DNA from: Chinchilla lanigera | Taxonomy: Eukaryota > Chordata > Mammalia > Rodentia > Chinchillidae | DNA: 64,000 bases | Direction of reading: 5' to 3' | Assembly (NCBI RefSeq): GCF_000276665.1 | Contig: NW_004955429.1 | Location: 3,237,452-3,301,451, forward strand | Shown here: positions 38,371 to 50,620 of the stretch, one piece after another | Layout of the letters: each line of letters opens with the position of its first letter | Position numbering within the stretch: position 1 is the stretch's first letter | The notes under the pieces: generated by a model | Told to the model about the DNA's origin: nothing | Databases searched by the model: none | What the model saw: only the letters and a program-made list of their open reading frames with translations | Made by a program: the position numbers and the translations under genes

Positions 38371-39689
38371 GAATATTATGCTTTCACTAAATGTTCTACT
38401 ACTATGGGACCAAGAAAATTTACTTTTATTTTTATGCTGGTTATAAACAACTGAGCTACTCAAAGAAAAAAATTTATATGTACATGTTTTGGGATATTTT
38501 TAAACTTTTAACATTTTCCTTTTGTTTTCAATCTTATAGAAGTGGTTAACACTGCTTTATTAAATGCTTATTTTCTGTAAGATTTGGAAAAAGCAAAGTC
38601 AGAATCCTTCTGTATGATTTTGTTCTCTTGCACAATACAGCTTGTTAACCAGATTATATTTCCCATTTACTCTATAATACTCGAGAGACATGGTTTCAGA
38701 CTATAAATGTTTTCTTTCTGTGTTGTCAAAGGTCATAAATACCCTTAGGGGTGGTTATTATAGCACTACTTGTCTTTCAGTTCTACACACTGAAAAAAGA
38801 AACAACTACGCTGCTTAATGTTAAATTTCATCTTTACTATTTAGTTGTACTAAATGAAATGGAACAGCTTTATTTGCTTTAACTTTGGATACAAATACTC
38901 TTGTAAATGTCAAGGTCTATCACTTAAGGTGATTCAAGAGCCACTGGGGTAGAGTATAATCTTTTTAAAACACAAATCTCATTAATGTTTTTGTGTTAGT
39001 TTCCTGATCCATCTTTAAATTTCAGTAACAAAGATAACTGGTAGAACCAATGAGAGTACTGGCTTTCACTGGTGTGCGCTGGAAGAGTAGTTTTTATTTT
39101 TCTGCAGTTTGACATTTTTGGCCAAGTGTGTGCTTCCAAAGAAATGGAGCAAAGCATACACCAGCCTGGCCAACCAGGTCACCAGATCAATTCTGGCAAC
39201 AATTGGAGAGACAGATATCATAGTCGTCCAGCCCCCACTAAAGTTTTAATTGCCTTTTTATTCACAGAGCCCTTCCTCCTTCACACATGCTTCTTTAAAG
39301 ATGTGATTTAATCTGGTTAGATAAATATACATTCACACAACTCATAGAAAATTTAGCAGGAAGCATGCTCTTGGGGAAATGATCTGTACTAGAACTTTCA
39401 GCTAATGATCCTAACTCATATTTCACTGAGTAATTATAAACAGGTAGAAAGAATTTCATCTTTGCATTAACTTACTCTGTGCTTCCTTTCTAGTTGCAAA
39501 AGATGCAAGTCTCCTTTGATACACAGCCAGCTCTTCTTGTGTGCCTGCTTTCTCCAGGACTCAGGGCTGCAATGATCCCTTCCTAAGTACACTGGCCATT
39601 TCCTTCCGTCAGTAGACAGCTCTGCTCTGGCATCTGTCACCTTAAAAAAATCTCTCCTTTGACCTTCCATCCTTTACAGCCATTGTTCC

Positions 39690-40140
39690 ATTCCTTATCC
39701 CCACATAGCTTCCTGCTAAAAGTGCAGTCCATATTCCCTACCTCTTTTTCCTGTCTCTGCCATCTTTCCTGGCTCCTTCTGATGAAATAGCTCTTGGTAA
39801 GATCACTGAAGAATGCTGTGTGGCCAAATTCAAGGTTACTCTATTTTTCTGGAATCTTCAGCAATCTCTAGCAAGGGAACATTAGTTCACATGGCTTCCA
39901 ATAGACCACGTTCTCCATGTTTTCTCCCTCTAGAGCTACGGTCCCCCAGTCTCCAATTCTGCTTTCTCTGCTATTCCTAAAAGTTGGTGTTTTTCAGACT
40001 CTGCCTTGGGCCTTCATTTCTCTTCTTCAACACTCATATTCAGTGTCTTCATCCAGTTAGTGAATTACTAAGTAAATTTCCAACTTGGACTTCTTCTTTG
40101 AAGTCCAGACTAGTATACCAAACTGACTTTTTGTCAACTC
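39690..40140 (+). repeat. L2 LINE fragment
   Basis: taaaagttggtgtttttcag, actctgccttgggccttcatt, tcttcatccagttagtga and gtccagactagtataccaaa correspond to the L2 region upstream of that at 30300. It may continue past the microsatellite and SINE to about 40560. Confidence 0.6.
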
Positions 40141-40147
40141 CACTTTG

Positions 40148-40158
40148 TTACCTATCTG

Positions 40159-40212
<54 letters not shown>

Positions 40213-40250
40213 GTCTATCTATGTATCTATCTATTTATCTAATTATCTAT
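40148..40250. repeat. (TATC)n microsatellite
   Basis: About 25 tetramers, mostly tatc with ctgt and atgt variants. Confidence 0.97.
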
Positions 40251-40305
40251 ACAGTACTGAGGACTAAATCAAGCTTTCACACTGAGCTATAATCCCAGGC
40301 CTTTT

Positions 40306-40487
40306 AATTATTTTTTTTTTTTTAAATTTTGAGATAGGGTCTTGCTAAGTTGCTAAGTTATCCAGGCCCGGCTTGAACTCAGAAGCCTCCTGCTTCAACT
40401 CAGAAGCCTCCTGCTTCAACTCTGAAGCCTCCTGCTTCAGCCTCCCAGAGTGCTATGATTATAGGATTGCACTGCCGTGCCCAGCAG
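40306..40487 (-). mobile_element. B1-type SINE with internal 21-bp triplication
   Basis: tttgagatagggtcttgcta, cagcctcccagagtgctatg and gcactgccgtgcccagc mark a reverse B1. Three tandem 21-bp units beginning aactc(a/t)gaagcctcctgc occupy 40376-40438. Confidence 0.8.
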
Positions 40488-41101
40488 CACTTTGATATTT
40501 AATTGCCAAGTTAAATTTAGCACATCCCAAATGGAATACGTGATAGCCTCCCATCCTATTTGAGTAAATACAAAGGACCACACTACTATCTAGAATCAGG
40601 GAATATCACGCACACTACACATATGGGCAGGTTCTGAATCCATGCACTCAATCAACCACAGATCAAAAATATTTGGAAGAAAAATTGTGCCTGTATTGAA
40701 CATGTAATCTTTTTCTTGTCATTACTACCTAAATAATATAACAACTACTTATATAGCATTTACACTCTATAAGGTACTGTAAGTAGTCTAGATATGATTT
40801 AAAATGTGTAGGATGAAATGTGGATGTTATAGGCAAATATTATGCAAATTTTTACAAGAGACTTGAGATACTATAGATTTTGCTATCTGCACCAAGCATC
40901 TTCAACCAATTCCCTGTGGATGCTAAAAGATGACTGCCTATATACATCTATCATGTACGTGACTTTTTAAGAGGGAAAGTAGTTTTATAGACAAATCTAT
41001 TTAAGGATCAACCATAAAATAATAGCATTCAATCTCAATTTCTGTCCCTAAGACAGGAATTGTCATGGCTAGGTATTTACTTATTATCCCTTTCCTTTCT
41101 T

Positions 41102-41198
41102 TTTTTTTTTTTTGTTTTTCTCCGGTACCGGGAACCGAACTCACGACCTTGCACTTGCCAGGCAGGAGCTTTTGCCGCTGAGCTAAATCCCCAGGCCC
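41102..41198 (-). mobile_element. ID-type SINE with about 14-bp target-site duplication
   Basis: The standard ID body is reversed, with a T-rich tail on plus. Copies of tccctttcctttctt at about 41087 and 41199 flank it. Confidence 0.92.
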
Positions 41199-41987
41199 TC
41201 CCTTTCCTTTCTTTCTGATAAAACATTGGGATTTTTTTACTTCAGATATTTTTAACTTTAAAAAAACCTGTTATATTTATATAAACATGTAACTGCTAAC
41301 TTCAAAGCAAATCAGAATCTTGCAAAACCAAAAATTCTGCTAAATGCAGCACTATTTTTTTTGCAGAGACTGGAAGAATAAATAAGCAAGGAAACAAGAT
41401 TAGGGCAGCCGAACAGTCAGAGATAAAGTCTTACATGACTGGTAGTCAGGAATAAGGGTGCGTCATTTTGAATTCTACTTAAAGACTAAAACCTTCTGCT
41501 CTAAACCTTGACTATAATCCTTAAGAAATATTTCACTCCTCTTCTCTGTCAAAAATGGCTTACTCTAATCTCCTTTAAAGTATAGATTTTTCTAGTAAGT
41601 ATCTATCTATGTATCTATCTACCTGCCTATATTACTAACGCATCTGACATAATGGGAAAATTATATACAAAAATGTTATAACACTCAGAAAAAAGTTGCT
41701 CTGCACTTTTTAAACTCATGCATATTTTTTCACTGTCAAAAACAAAAAGAAAAGAGAAGAGGAGAGAAGTATCATCCATACTCATTTTTCTGCCTGTGGG
41801 ATACTGTAAAATTCTATCGTAAATGTGATTATATGCAAATGTGTCTTTTCTTACAGCAGCAATAGTAAATACGAATTTAGTCAAATCCTAGGCTGCTGTT
41901 ATTTAAAAAAAAAAAAATCAAAGGCAATACTGCTATATTTCTAGTAATCTTTATGATGAAGGTTAATGTTCTTTGATAATATGCATT

Positions 41988-42123
41988 TGGCTTGTATGCA
42001 TTTCTTTTTGAAATAGTTTTTTAAATAGACTAACACTTTTAAGACAAAAGGCAAATACCCTGGCTTGTATGAATTTCTTTTTGAAATAATTTTTAAATAG
42101 CTTAACACCTTTAAGACAAAAGG
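41988..42123. repeat. Tandem duplication, 73-bp period
   Basis: tggcttgtatgcatttcttt (41988) recurs as tggcttgtatgaatttcttt (42061). Both copies continue through ttaagacaaaagg with a few mismatches. Confidence 0.93.
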
Positions 42124-42504
42124 AAAAAAATATACATCCAGAATTTTTCAGGAAACTTTTACTTTATTAGTAAAATATGGTTTTTTTCCCTCCCTGTTGA
42201 AGTACATTTTGGATTCATGGTATTTTAAACCATAAAATCAAGTATAATAGTTTTCAATGAGCCTTTTAAATAAAATAATTAAAAATTCCAGGAAAATAAA
42301 TATTTTTAAAACATGTAAAGATCGAGTCAATTCAATGTAGCTAAAAACGGGTGATGCTATCAGTAAAACAAATAATAATTTCTAGAACCTATTAGGAAAC
42401 ATTAAAATTACAGAAATTATGGAATCTGCTATTGACTTTTAGAATCTGTAATATGGTCCTATTATCTGATAAAATTTATATTTCTGTATTTGTAGCTAGC
42501 ACGT

Positions 42505-42647
42505 TTTTTTTTTTTGTTTTTTTGTTTTTTTGTTTTTTTGTTTTTTTTTTTTTGGTTTTTGGTTTTTCTCCGGTACCAGGAACCGAACTCACGACCTTGC
42601 GCTTGCCAGGCAAGCACTTTTGCCACTGAGCTAAATCCCCAGCCCCC
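42505..42647 (-). mobile_element. ID-type SINE with long interrupted A tail and 11-bp target-site duplication
   Basis: Flanks are agctagcacgt at 42494-42504 and 42648-42658. On plus the tail is T-rich with regular g interruptions (tttttttg repeated), about 60 bp long. Confidence 0.95.
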
Positions 42648-44036
42648 AGCTAGCACGTATTAATACTAAATACTAAAGAAAAATGGTCTTCCACTGAGTA
42701 ATGCTGAAGATACCAAAAAACTAATAAATAAGTAACATAGTCTTTATGGAAACATGGTAGGATGGTGCAGATTTGCTGAGTGCATTTTTATGTGAATGTA
42801 ATCTTCTATAAAAATATTCAGAAAAATGAAGTTTTGCAGGCTAACTTAGGACCCAAATCACAAACAATGAATAAGGGACAGCTTTTTACTTTACTGGACT
42901 GTCTGTCTGTGCTAAAATCACGTTTGCATAGCTAACATCACAGATGGCGATTCACTTAGGCTATAATCAAGTGTGTTTAAGCCTTTCTCAGGCTCCTCAT
43001 CCACATATCCCCACTGGACCACTCCAGTGGGCACTATCAATGCTCGGATTATGTGCTCCGGGGGTACAGGCATGCACTTGGAGTGTGTAATGACTGGTGC
43101 CTCCTGAGGCTGTACAGTATGGGCCGCCCCATTCCACCTGTGGGCGATACAAGCAGCACAACATCAGCAATCAAAATTTTGCCAGCTCAGTCATCACACT
43201 CTGATGTAGGATTTCTTTCACCTTACAAAGTGTGCATGCATATGGCTCACAAGTGCTCACAGAGAAGTCTGTTGGATACCACAACCACTATGCTCTCATC
43301 TAGCTAGGTTTAGTCTCCTTCCCACTTTGCTGCGCAGACGATGGTTGGAACCCTGTTAGTTACTCTGGGAGCTTTTCCTGCTCTTGGCAGGTATGGATTC
43401 TGCGCAGGCCAGAGTCAGCACTGCTCAGCAGCAGAGCCACGTCTACAGTTGCTTCACCAGGTGTTGTGCCCTGTGCTGCTGATCCTCTGGGTGCCGTTCT
43501 CCCAGGAGTCCTCTGGGAAGTCCAACTGAGTATCTTTCCCTTGTGCTATGTGCTGAGTGAGACAGAGAAGACATCATTGCTAGTTTCTTTTGAAGGCTGA
43601 GTGATGCAGCTCTCTCAGCTTTTACTTATAACCCCACCCTTTATTACAACCCATCCAGGCTTTCATTAGCAGATAATAAATACTTATACCAAAGCTCTGA
43701 CTCCCTCCAATGACTACAGCTTTGTTACTGTCAAATTTGTACTTTTACTCCTAGTATCAATTCCCTCCAATGACCGTATGATCCTGGGTCAAAAGACTTC
43801 TATTGGTGCATCCACTGCCCACTGGACACTCTTGGATTCCAGAAGCACACAGCTTGAGTTCTGTGTCTGGGAGGTCCCTCAATGCCCCCACCTATGTGAA
43901 TAGACTCATCTCACTGGCTGATCAACATGTCTAAATTCCTCCTGATAACAAGATGCAACTCTTGTAATCAGTCATATTGATACTGTAAATACTGGTGATT
44001 TTAAGGAGTCATACCCTTTTTTGCTGCTGATGTTAT

Positions 44037-44460
44037 TCTGGTTATTTGTTGCTGTATAAAATTATGCCAGAACTTTGCAGAACAACACAGAAAACATTTT
44101 ATTACATCTCACCACTGTGTGGGTGATGAATTCAGGTATGATGCACAAGTGGGTGATGCTTTTGCTCTGTGTGATGTAAACTAGGATAACTCCAATATTT
44201 GCATGGCATGTAAACTGGTCTGGAGGGATGCTGACAGTTTTGTGCATACAATTGGTACCTGGTGGAGACAGCTTGGGGATGTTCTCAGGTAGGGTTCTGA
44301 TTAGAGTGATTACATGTGCTCTCTCAGTATGGTTGTTTCAAGATCTGCCACACTTCTTTCGTGATAGTTCCTGGCAATCAGACAGAATGTTCCGAGGGGC
44401 ATAGAATGGACACTGTTTTTGAAGGCATAGGCCCAATTGTACTATTGTAGCATTACTTCT
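44037..44460 (+). other. Repeat-like sequence, possibly an ERVL/MaLR or MER relic
   Basis: ctggttatttgttgctgtata, then tgccagaactttgcagaac and catttgcatggcatg resemble the opening of an ancient LTR-type family whose name I cannot fix. Confidence 0.25.
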
Positions 44461-45150
44461 GCTATATCTTATTTGCTGAGGAAGTCACAGAAAATGCCTA
44501 GGTCTAAGGGCAAGCAACACAGAATCTAACTCCACCTCTCAGATGAAAATTTGACATAAAGCGTCAAAAAGTCATGATCATCTGCAATCTATCGCATCCT
44601 GCCTTATTTTACATAGAAGATGAGTAAGAGTTACTTCTTGTTAAAGATCACAGATCACAAAGTAATTGTTTCTCTTCCTTAAAACTAAACATTAGAACAA
44701 ATGAACAGTAAAGCCTCTTTCTTTAATGAAAAAGCAAACATGGCCACCATTCCAAGCCACCCATGGCAACACACAATTCATATCTAATCTTAGATGATCA
44801 TATACCAAAAATTCCAAGTATTAGATGGGCATTGTAGACTTAGTTGTCTCTACAGTCTCTATCACACATATATAATATGAGAAGTTTTAAGAGTTAGACA
44901 AGCGAAGATTCCTTGGCCAGTGACTGTACTCCTCAGTAATGAAAACTCCAATTGCAGAATAAGAAAGACTTAGGTTAGAATTTAAGTTTAAAGGCCTATT
45001 GTGAGCAAAACAGAAAAAGTAGCCAGTAGTCAGGAAAAAAAGTCAAACCAACTCAAAATCCCAACTCTCCATCATCAGTTTTGTTATTGGTGATGTTTAT
45101 CAGTGAGGAACACAGAAACCAGGAAAAATGCTACTCTGAAAATCAGTTTA

Positions 45151-45268
45151 AGGGGGCTGGGGATTTAGCTCAGCGGCACAGCACCTGCCTGGCAAGCACA
45201 AGGTCATGAGTTCTATTCCCGGTACCGGAAAAAAAACAAAACAAAAAAAAAAAAGAGCAAAAAAAAAA
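45151..45268 (+). mobile_element. ID-type SINE with 13-bp target-site duplication
   Basis: The body starts agggggctggggatttagc and ends ccggtaccgg plus an A-rich tail. Flanks gaaaatcagttta (45138) and gaaaatcaattta (45269) differ at one base. Confidence 0.93.
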
Positions 45269-45605
45269 GAAAATCAATTTAATTTAGGGCCCTGACCTGT
45301 TCAATAATTGGCTATTATCTCAAAGCAGAATTTAATTTCTTTAGACATTAGCTTTCTGAACTCTAAAATAAGGAACCACATTATTGCCAGCCATAACAAC
45401 CACCTCTAATCACATGACTATTCTATGAGGAAGAAAGACAGTGGTGTTGAAGACAGGCTCTGAACTAGGTACTAGGATAAGCAGGTTCTTGGCTTTTCTG
45501 CAGCATGACATGCTGGGTAAGTCCCCCAGCACCCACAACCTGGTCTGAGTTTTCTCTAGTTCTGTTAGTCAACACATACAGCAGATTGTATCAGTGTGGT
45601 TGTTC

Positions 45606-45790
45606 TTCACTTTATTTTATTTATTTATTTATTTTTTACTACTGGAGATTGAACCCAGGGCAGCACACCTACTAGGCAACTGCTGCACCAGTGAGCTATA
45701 TCTCTAGTCCGTTTTATATTTGAACTTGTGAGCCTCCTGTCTCAGCCTCCTGAGTACTTGGTATTACAGGAGTGTACCACCACCCTGTTT
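45606..45790 (-). mobile_element. ID/B1 composite (B4-like) SINE
   Basis: A reverse tRNA-derived head (gagattgaacccagggcag .. gtgagctatatctctagtcc) is joined to a reverse B1 part (ctgtctcagcctcctgagta .. acaggagtgtaccaccac). This architecture is that of rodent B4-type SINEs. A (ttta)n-rich tail precedes it. Confidence 0.65.
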
Positions 45791-47189
45791 TGGTTTGAAC
45801 CATCAATTAACTTGTCTCTTATGTGGTATCCACAGGATTTTGTTTGTTTGCTTGTTTTGGGTTTTTAGTTCTGCAATTAGCAGTTTTTCTTTCCTGTTTG
45901 TCTGAATTCTTTGACTTAAGTGTTACTTAGGAGAATAGGTACTCATAATGGTTTCCTCCAGGGAGTACTTATTCAATCGCCTAATTCTTCTACACTTCCT
46001 GGAGGCTATGTTTAAAAGCTATTTAGTCCTTATTCTGGGAACTTTTATGGAAGTAGTGACTAGAGCAGGCACAAGGGAGGATTTCGAAGGGGAAAGATAA
46101 GTTATAGCTCCTAAAACTTTCTGCTGCTTCCTTTGAGTGTCTTTTAGAGGCCTTTCCTTCTACTACTTATAGGAACAATTACCCTTTATTTTAGCCAAGA
46201 TAAGCCTGGAATCATCTAAAATACAATATTACTTAGAATATAAGCACATGTACATGTGTGGACACACATAACCACACACCAAACAATTTTTTAAAACTCA
46301 GACAAACATAAGAATAAACATGTATCAATAGATTTCTCATACCAAAACTTACAAGCACTAGCCACTAATTCCCTTGCCAACCACAGCTCACTAGATATAT
46401 ATTGTGTTTGAACTAAATCCATCATCCCTTAAATACTCAAGATTCAACATTAGCTTTTGTTAACATGGGAATAATCTTTATGTGGACTGTTGCTCTTTTT
46501 TTTTTTTTTTTCCCCTCGATTACTTGCTAGATCCGGTCATAGCAAGTAGCCATGTTGCTTCGTGATGAAGCTATTGTTACACATTTTCTGAGCTCGTGAT
46601 TGCCTCCTATCTGAATGAAAGTAAATGTAGGTGACAGTACTTTGTTTCCAAAACTGTTTTTGTTTCTAATCTGAGACACTCACAGTTCCTATCTCCTTTT
46701 CAGAGCGATTAGATTTGATACACACTGAGCTGAGTAGGAAGAGACACATTCCTGTCTGGGTCCTTTGCTTGACTGGGCTGCCACACAGGGTAGAATTGCT
46801 ACCTGATAGGCCCGGCAGGTGTTAGGATTCAAGTGGGCACCCACCTACGATGGTTTGTAATGAAAAATGCCAAGAGGGTAGGTCCAGCCAAAGACATTTA
46901 GAGATTCATAATAATGGAATATAGTGGGAACAAACTCCCCTACCTCCAAAAATCATAATACATAGTTTAAAGTCAGGAGGAAACACAGTGAGGAGAAGGT
47001 CATATTGGGATCCAACAAAATTATTACTGAAATCTGGTATATCCATCATTTACTTCTACAACCAGTGCAAGATGCATGCCTCGAAGGACACAGGTGCCTT
47101 ACTTCCATGGTACCCACTCCTGCTGTGAAGAATACAGGCCAAACCTCTCTGTTTTCTAGTGCTTGTGTGGCCTGGGCACCTCATGGTTC

Positions 47190-47610
47190 TCCAGTCCTAT
47201 TTCTCAGTTTCCCCCTTACATCCTTGACTATATACTGATTTTCTGTGAGCATATCTCCTGGCTTTCACATTTCCTCCAGGCTGTTCTTTCCACCAATAAT
47301 GTTCATCTCCTAGTAACTATGTTTTCATGATGAGGTCTAGTTTATCCTTGTGGTACTAATTCAAAGCTCTTTTGTCCCTGCCATCAGAAATGGTTCTCTT
47401 GTGAACTCTCACAGGACACTTCTTGTATCCCTTTTATGGGACTGATACTTCTTTTGTTGTATAATGGTATATATTGCATGCTTGTCTCATTCCTTTTACT
47501 GAAAAGTAAGCTCCTAAACACAGATTCTGGAAAGAGTTCAGCTGTCAGAATGCTGGGAATAACCTTTATCCAGAACTTTGTCTAGGGGGCCTCAATAAAT
47601 ACGGAGACAA
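47190..47610 (+). repeat. L2-like fragment (low certainty)
   Basis: tttcacatttcctccaggctgt, ttctttccaccaataatgttc and a final gcctcaataaatacgg resemble the L2 3' end. Confidence 0.35.
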
Positions 47611-49059
47611 CCTCAATCCATGATTTCTATGGTGGCAAATATTACATTATAATTGGTATTGGACTGAATGAGGACCTCAGAAATTCAGTCTTGTTTTGAA
47701 CTAAAAATGGAAAGTGAAAGAGAGGAACATGTCAAGATCATCTCTAGATTTCTGGTTGACAAAATGAGGAGACTGGTGGTGTCATTATTTTTAAAAAAAC
47801 AGAACTAATTTAGGGTAGAGTAATATAAATTCAATTTTGGAGATTCTGACTGTGAATTTTCTTCGAAATATTCACATGGATAGGATTGAAAAGCTGGGGT
47901 AGCACTTTAAAAGTTGAACATGGTAAGGGAAAGGAGTAAATGTCCCAAAGAGTGATAATTCTCACTATGACGTAGTCCAAAACATCTAAAAAAATTATCT
48001 TGCCTAGAAAGCAGAAAGTAAAGTGAGTCATGCGTTGCTTCCCACTGAAAGAACCCTTTTATTACTTCCTATTGATTTTTCTGCTTTCTCTTTTCATTGC
48101 TCTGTTTTGTAAAAATCACAACCCTACTTGAATGAATTTATAGTGTATAAAGTCCCACACCTAATAAAGAACTGACAGCTTGAACCAGGCACTTTTAACA
48201 CTGACTGCCTAAACAACTTTTAAGTTCCTCTTTCCGTTATTAATCCTTTGAGATATGTCTCAAAGTTGTCTTGTATTCTGGCTTGAAAACCATATAAATG
48301 AGCCAGGAGGAATGACTGCAATCATTGTCAATACAGTCAGTATTTTTGGTTTTAAACACAAGTACATGAATGACTAAATCCTTGTAAGTATTCACTTGTG
48401 TATCTGTCAAATATATGCAGTACATACCAATTTATACATATCAACATTAATCCCTCTTGCACGCAAGAGTGGCAAGTAAAATATTAGGGATTTTTGTATA
48501 TAAATTCAAAAAATCTAAAATGGTAACATGTTAATAGTACTGTATTACTATCCCCAAAATAGAATTTTAATTTGGAGCTTGTTATTCAAGTAGATGTTGG
48601 GCTAGATTTATTTTTCTTTTATTTCCAAGAAATACACTTTACAGTTTAAATACTGTTTTTAGGTAAAGGTTCAGGATATGTAGAAGAAAGGATTTTGGAG
48701 CCTGCTTGGCTCCAAAAGAAACGATTTTGAGTATGGCACACAAAAGGTAGCCATCCACTGTCAGCAGTCCAAAATAATTGTCCAAAATGGGGGAAAATTC
48801 CAAATGGTTAGGATGTAAGACTCTGCCTCCCACGAAAGCCTGAAAGTGGCGCCAAGAGACTCCCCAGGCGCTCTTACCTAAGCAGAGGCCTCTGCCCCAA
48901 GCATGGAGAATCACTGGATCCATGCTGGGATTTAGAATCTCAGAGGAGTGATGCCAAGCTCAAGATCAGTTTGCATTTCTATTATATTTTCCATTTCAGT
49001 GGAATGTAAGTTCTCAGAATATGCAAAGACTTTTCATGTTCATTGGTCAGTAGCATAAA

Positions 49060-50620
49060 TCATGTTAAAATAGTTTTATTACCAAAAGCAGTCCAGAGAT
49101 TCAATGCAATATCCACCAAAATACCAGTGACATCGTCCAAAGAATTAAAAAATAAATTCTAAAATTTATATGGGAACACAAAAGGTCCACAATAGCCAAA
49201 GCAATTCTGAGTAAAAAGAGAAATGCTGGAGGTATCACAATACCCAACTTAAGTGTACTACAGAGCTACAGTAACAAAACAGCATGCTACTGGCACAAAA
49301 ACACATATGAGGACCCATGAAATAGAATAGAGAACACAGTAACAAACCCATAAACTGCAGCCACTCGATTCTTGACAAAAAACCTAAGAATATACATTGG
49401 AGAAAAGACAAAGACAGCCTCTTTAAAAAATAGTGCTGTGAAAACTTGATATTCATATGTAGAAGACCAAAACTAGATCTCTATCACACATCTTGTACAA
49501 AAATCAATTCAAGATGGATCAAATACCTAAATTTAAGATTTGAAGTTGCTAAAGAAAACACAGGGGAAACAGTTCAAGACACAGGCATAGGCAATGACTT
49601 CCCAATTAGGACTCTAATAGCTCAAGAAATAATAGCAAGAAGCAACAAATGAGATTACATCAAATCTAAAAGTTTCTGCACAGGAAAGGAAACAACAAAC
49701 TGAAGAGACAGCCTACAGAATGGAAGAAAACCTTTACTAGTGACAACAGAAGAACATGAAGTACTCAAAAAAGTTAATAACAAAAGAATGAATCAACCAA
49801 TAAATGGGCAAATCTGAACAGTCTTATCAAATGAAGTGCAAATGCCCAATAAGTATGTGAAAAAATAGTCAACATTTTCAGCAGTCAGGTCAACATAAAT
49901 CAAAACTACATGGAAATTCCATCTCATACTGGGTCAGGTTGGCTATCATCAAGAATATAAAAGAGATTAACTGCTGTGAGGATGGAAGCAGGAGGAACCC
50001 TTATGCACTGTTGGTGGGAATGGAAGTGGAAATCAGTATAAAGGTTCCCAAAAATGTAAAATAGAGTGACTGCTTGTATCAGTCATACCACTCCTTGGTA
50101 TATTCCCCAAAGAAATAAAGCCAGCCTACTTACAAAGATACTTGTATTGTAATGCAATGCACAATAGTTAAGCTATAGAAACAGCCTAGGCTCCCCTCAA
50201 CTAATGAATGAATAAAAAAAATGTAGTACTGTATACATACACAAAGGAGTATTATTTAGCCATAAAGAAGAATGGAATCTTGTCATTTGCAGGACAATGA
50301 ATGGAACTAGAGATCATCATGCTGAGTGAAATAAGCCAGACTCAGAAAGACATATAAGTAACATTTAAAAAAACCTTTTTTTCTCATATGTGGAATCTAG
50401 GAGAAAGAGGAAAATGGGGGGAGGGACGCGAGGAGGGGGAACGTGACAGTAGAAGAGACAATGAGGAGGAAAGGTGTCCAGGGAGCAGGTAAGGAAGGGT
50501 AGGGATGGCAATGGGGTGTGGAAACGTTTGCAGAATGCCCATGCACATCTGAATGTGCCAGAAGAAAACCTTTATTTTGCATAACTAATACAAACTTTTC
50601 AAAAGTAAATCAGTGTTCTT
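49060..50620 (+). mobile_element. 5'-truncated L1, ORF2 C-terminal part plus 3'UTR
   Basis: gagattcaatgcaatatccac, atgggaacacaaaaggtcc, gcatgctactggcacaaaaa, agatggatcaaatacctaaa, gcactgttggtgggaatgg and tgaaataagccagactcaga are successive L1 ORF2 landmarks, followed by a purine-rich 3'UTR. Frames are broken: the longest piece, 49446-49652, contains KINSRWIKYLNLR and stops. This is the best-preserved L1 in the window. Confidence 0.88.

Noticed and set aside
46990..47238. Plus-strand frame ending TSLFSSACVAWAP..
   Set aside because: No recognised domain, no splice context, and the sequence lies in intron beside L2-like material.
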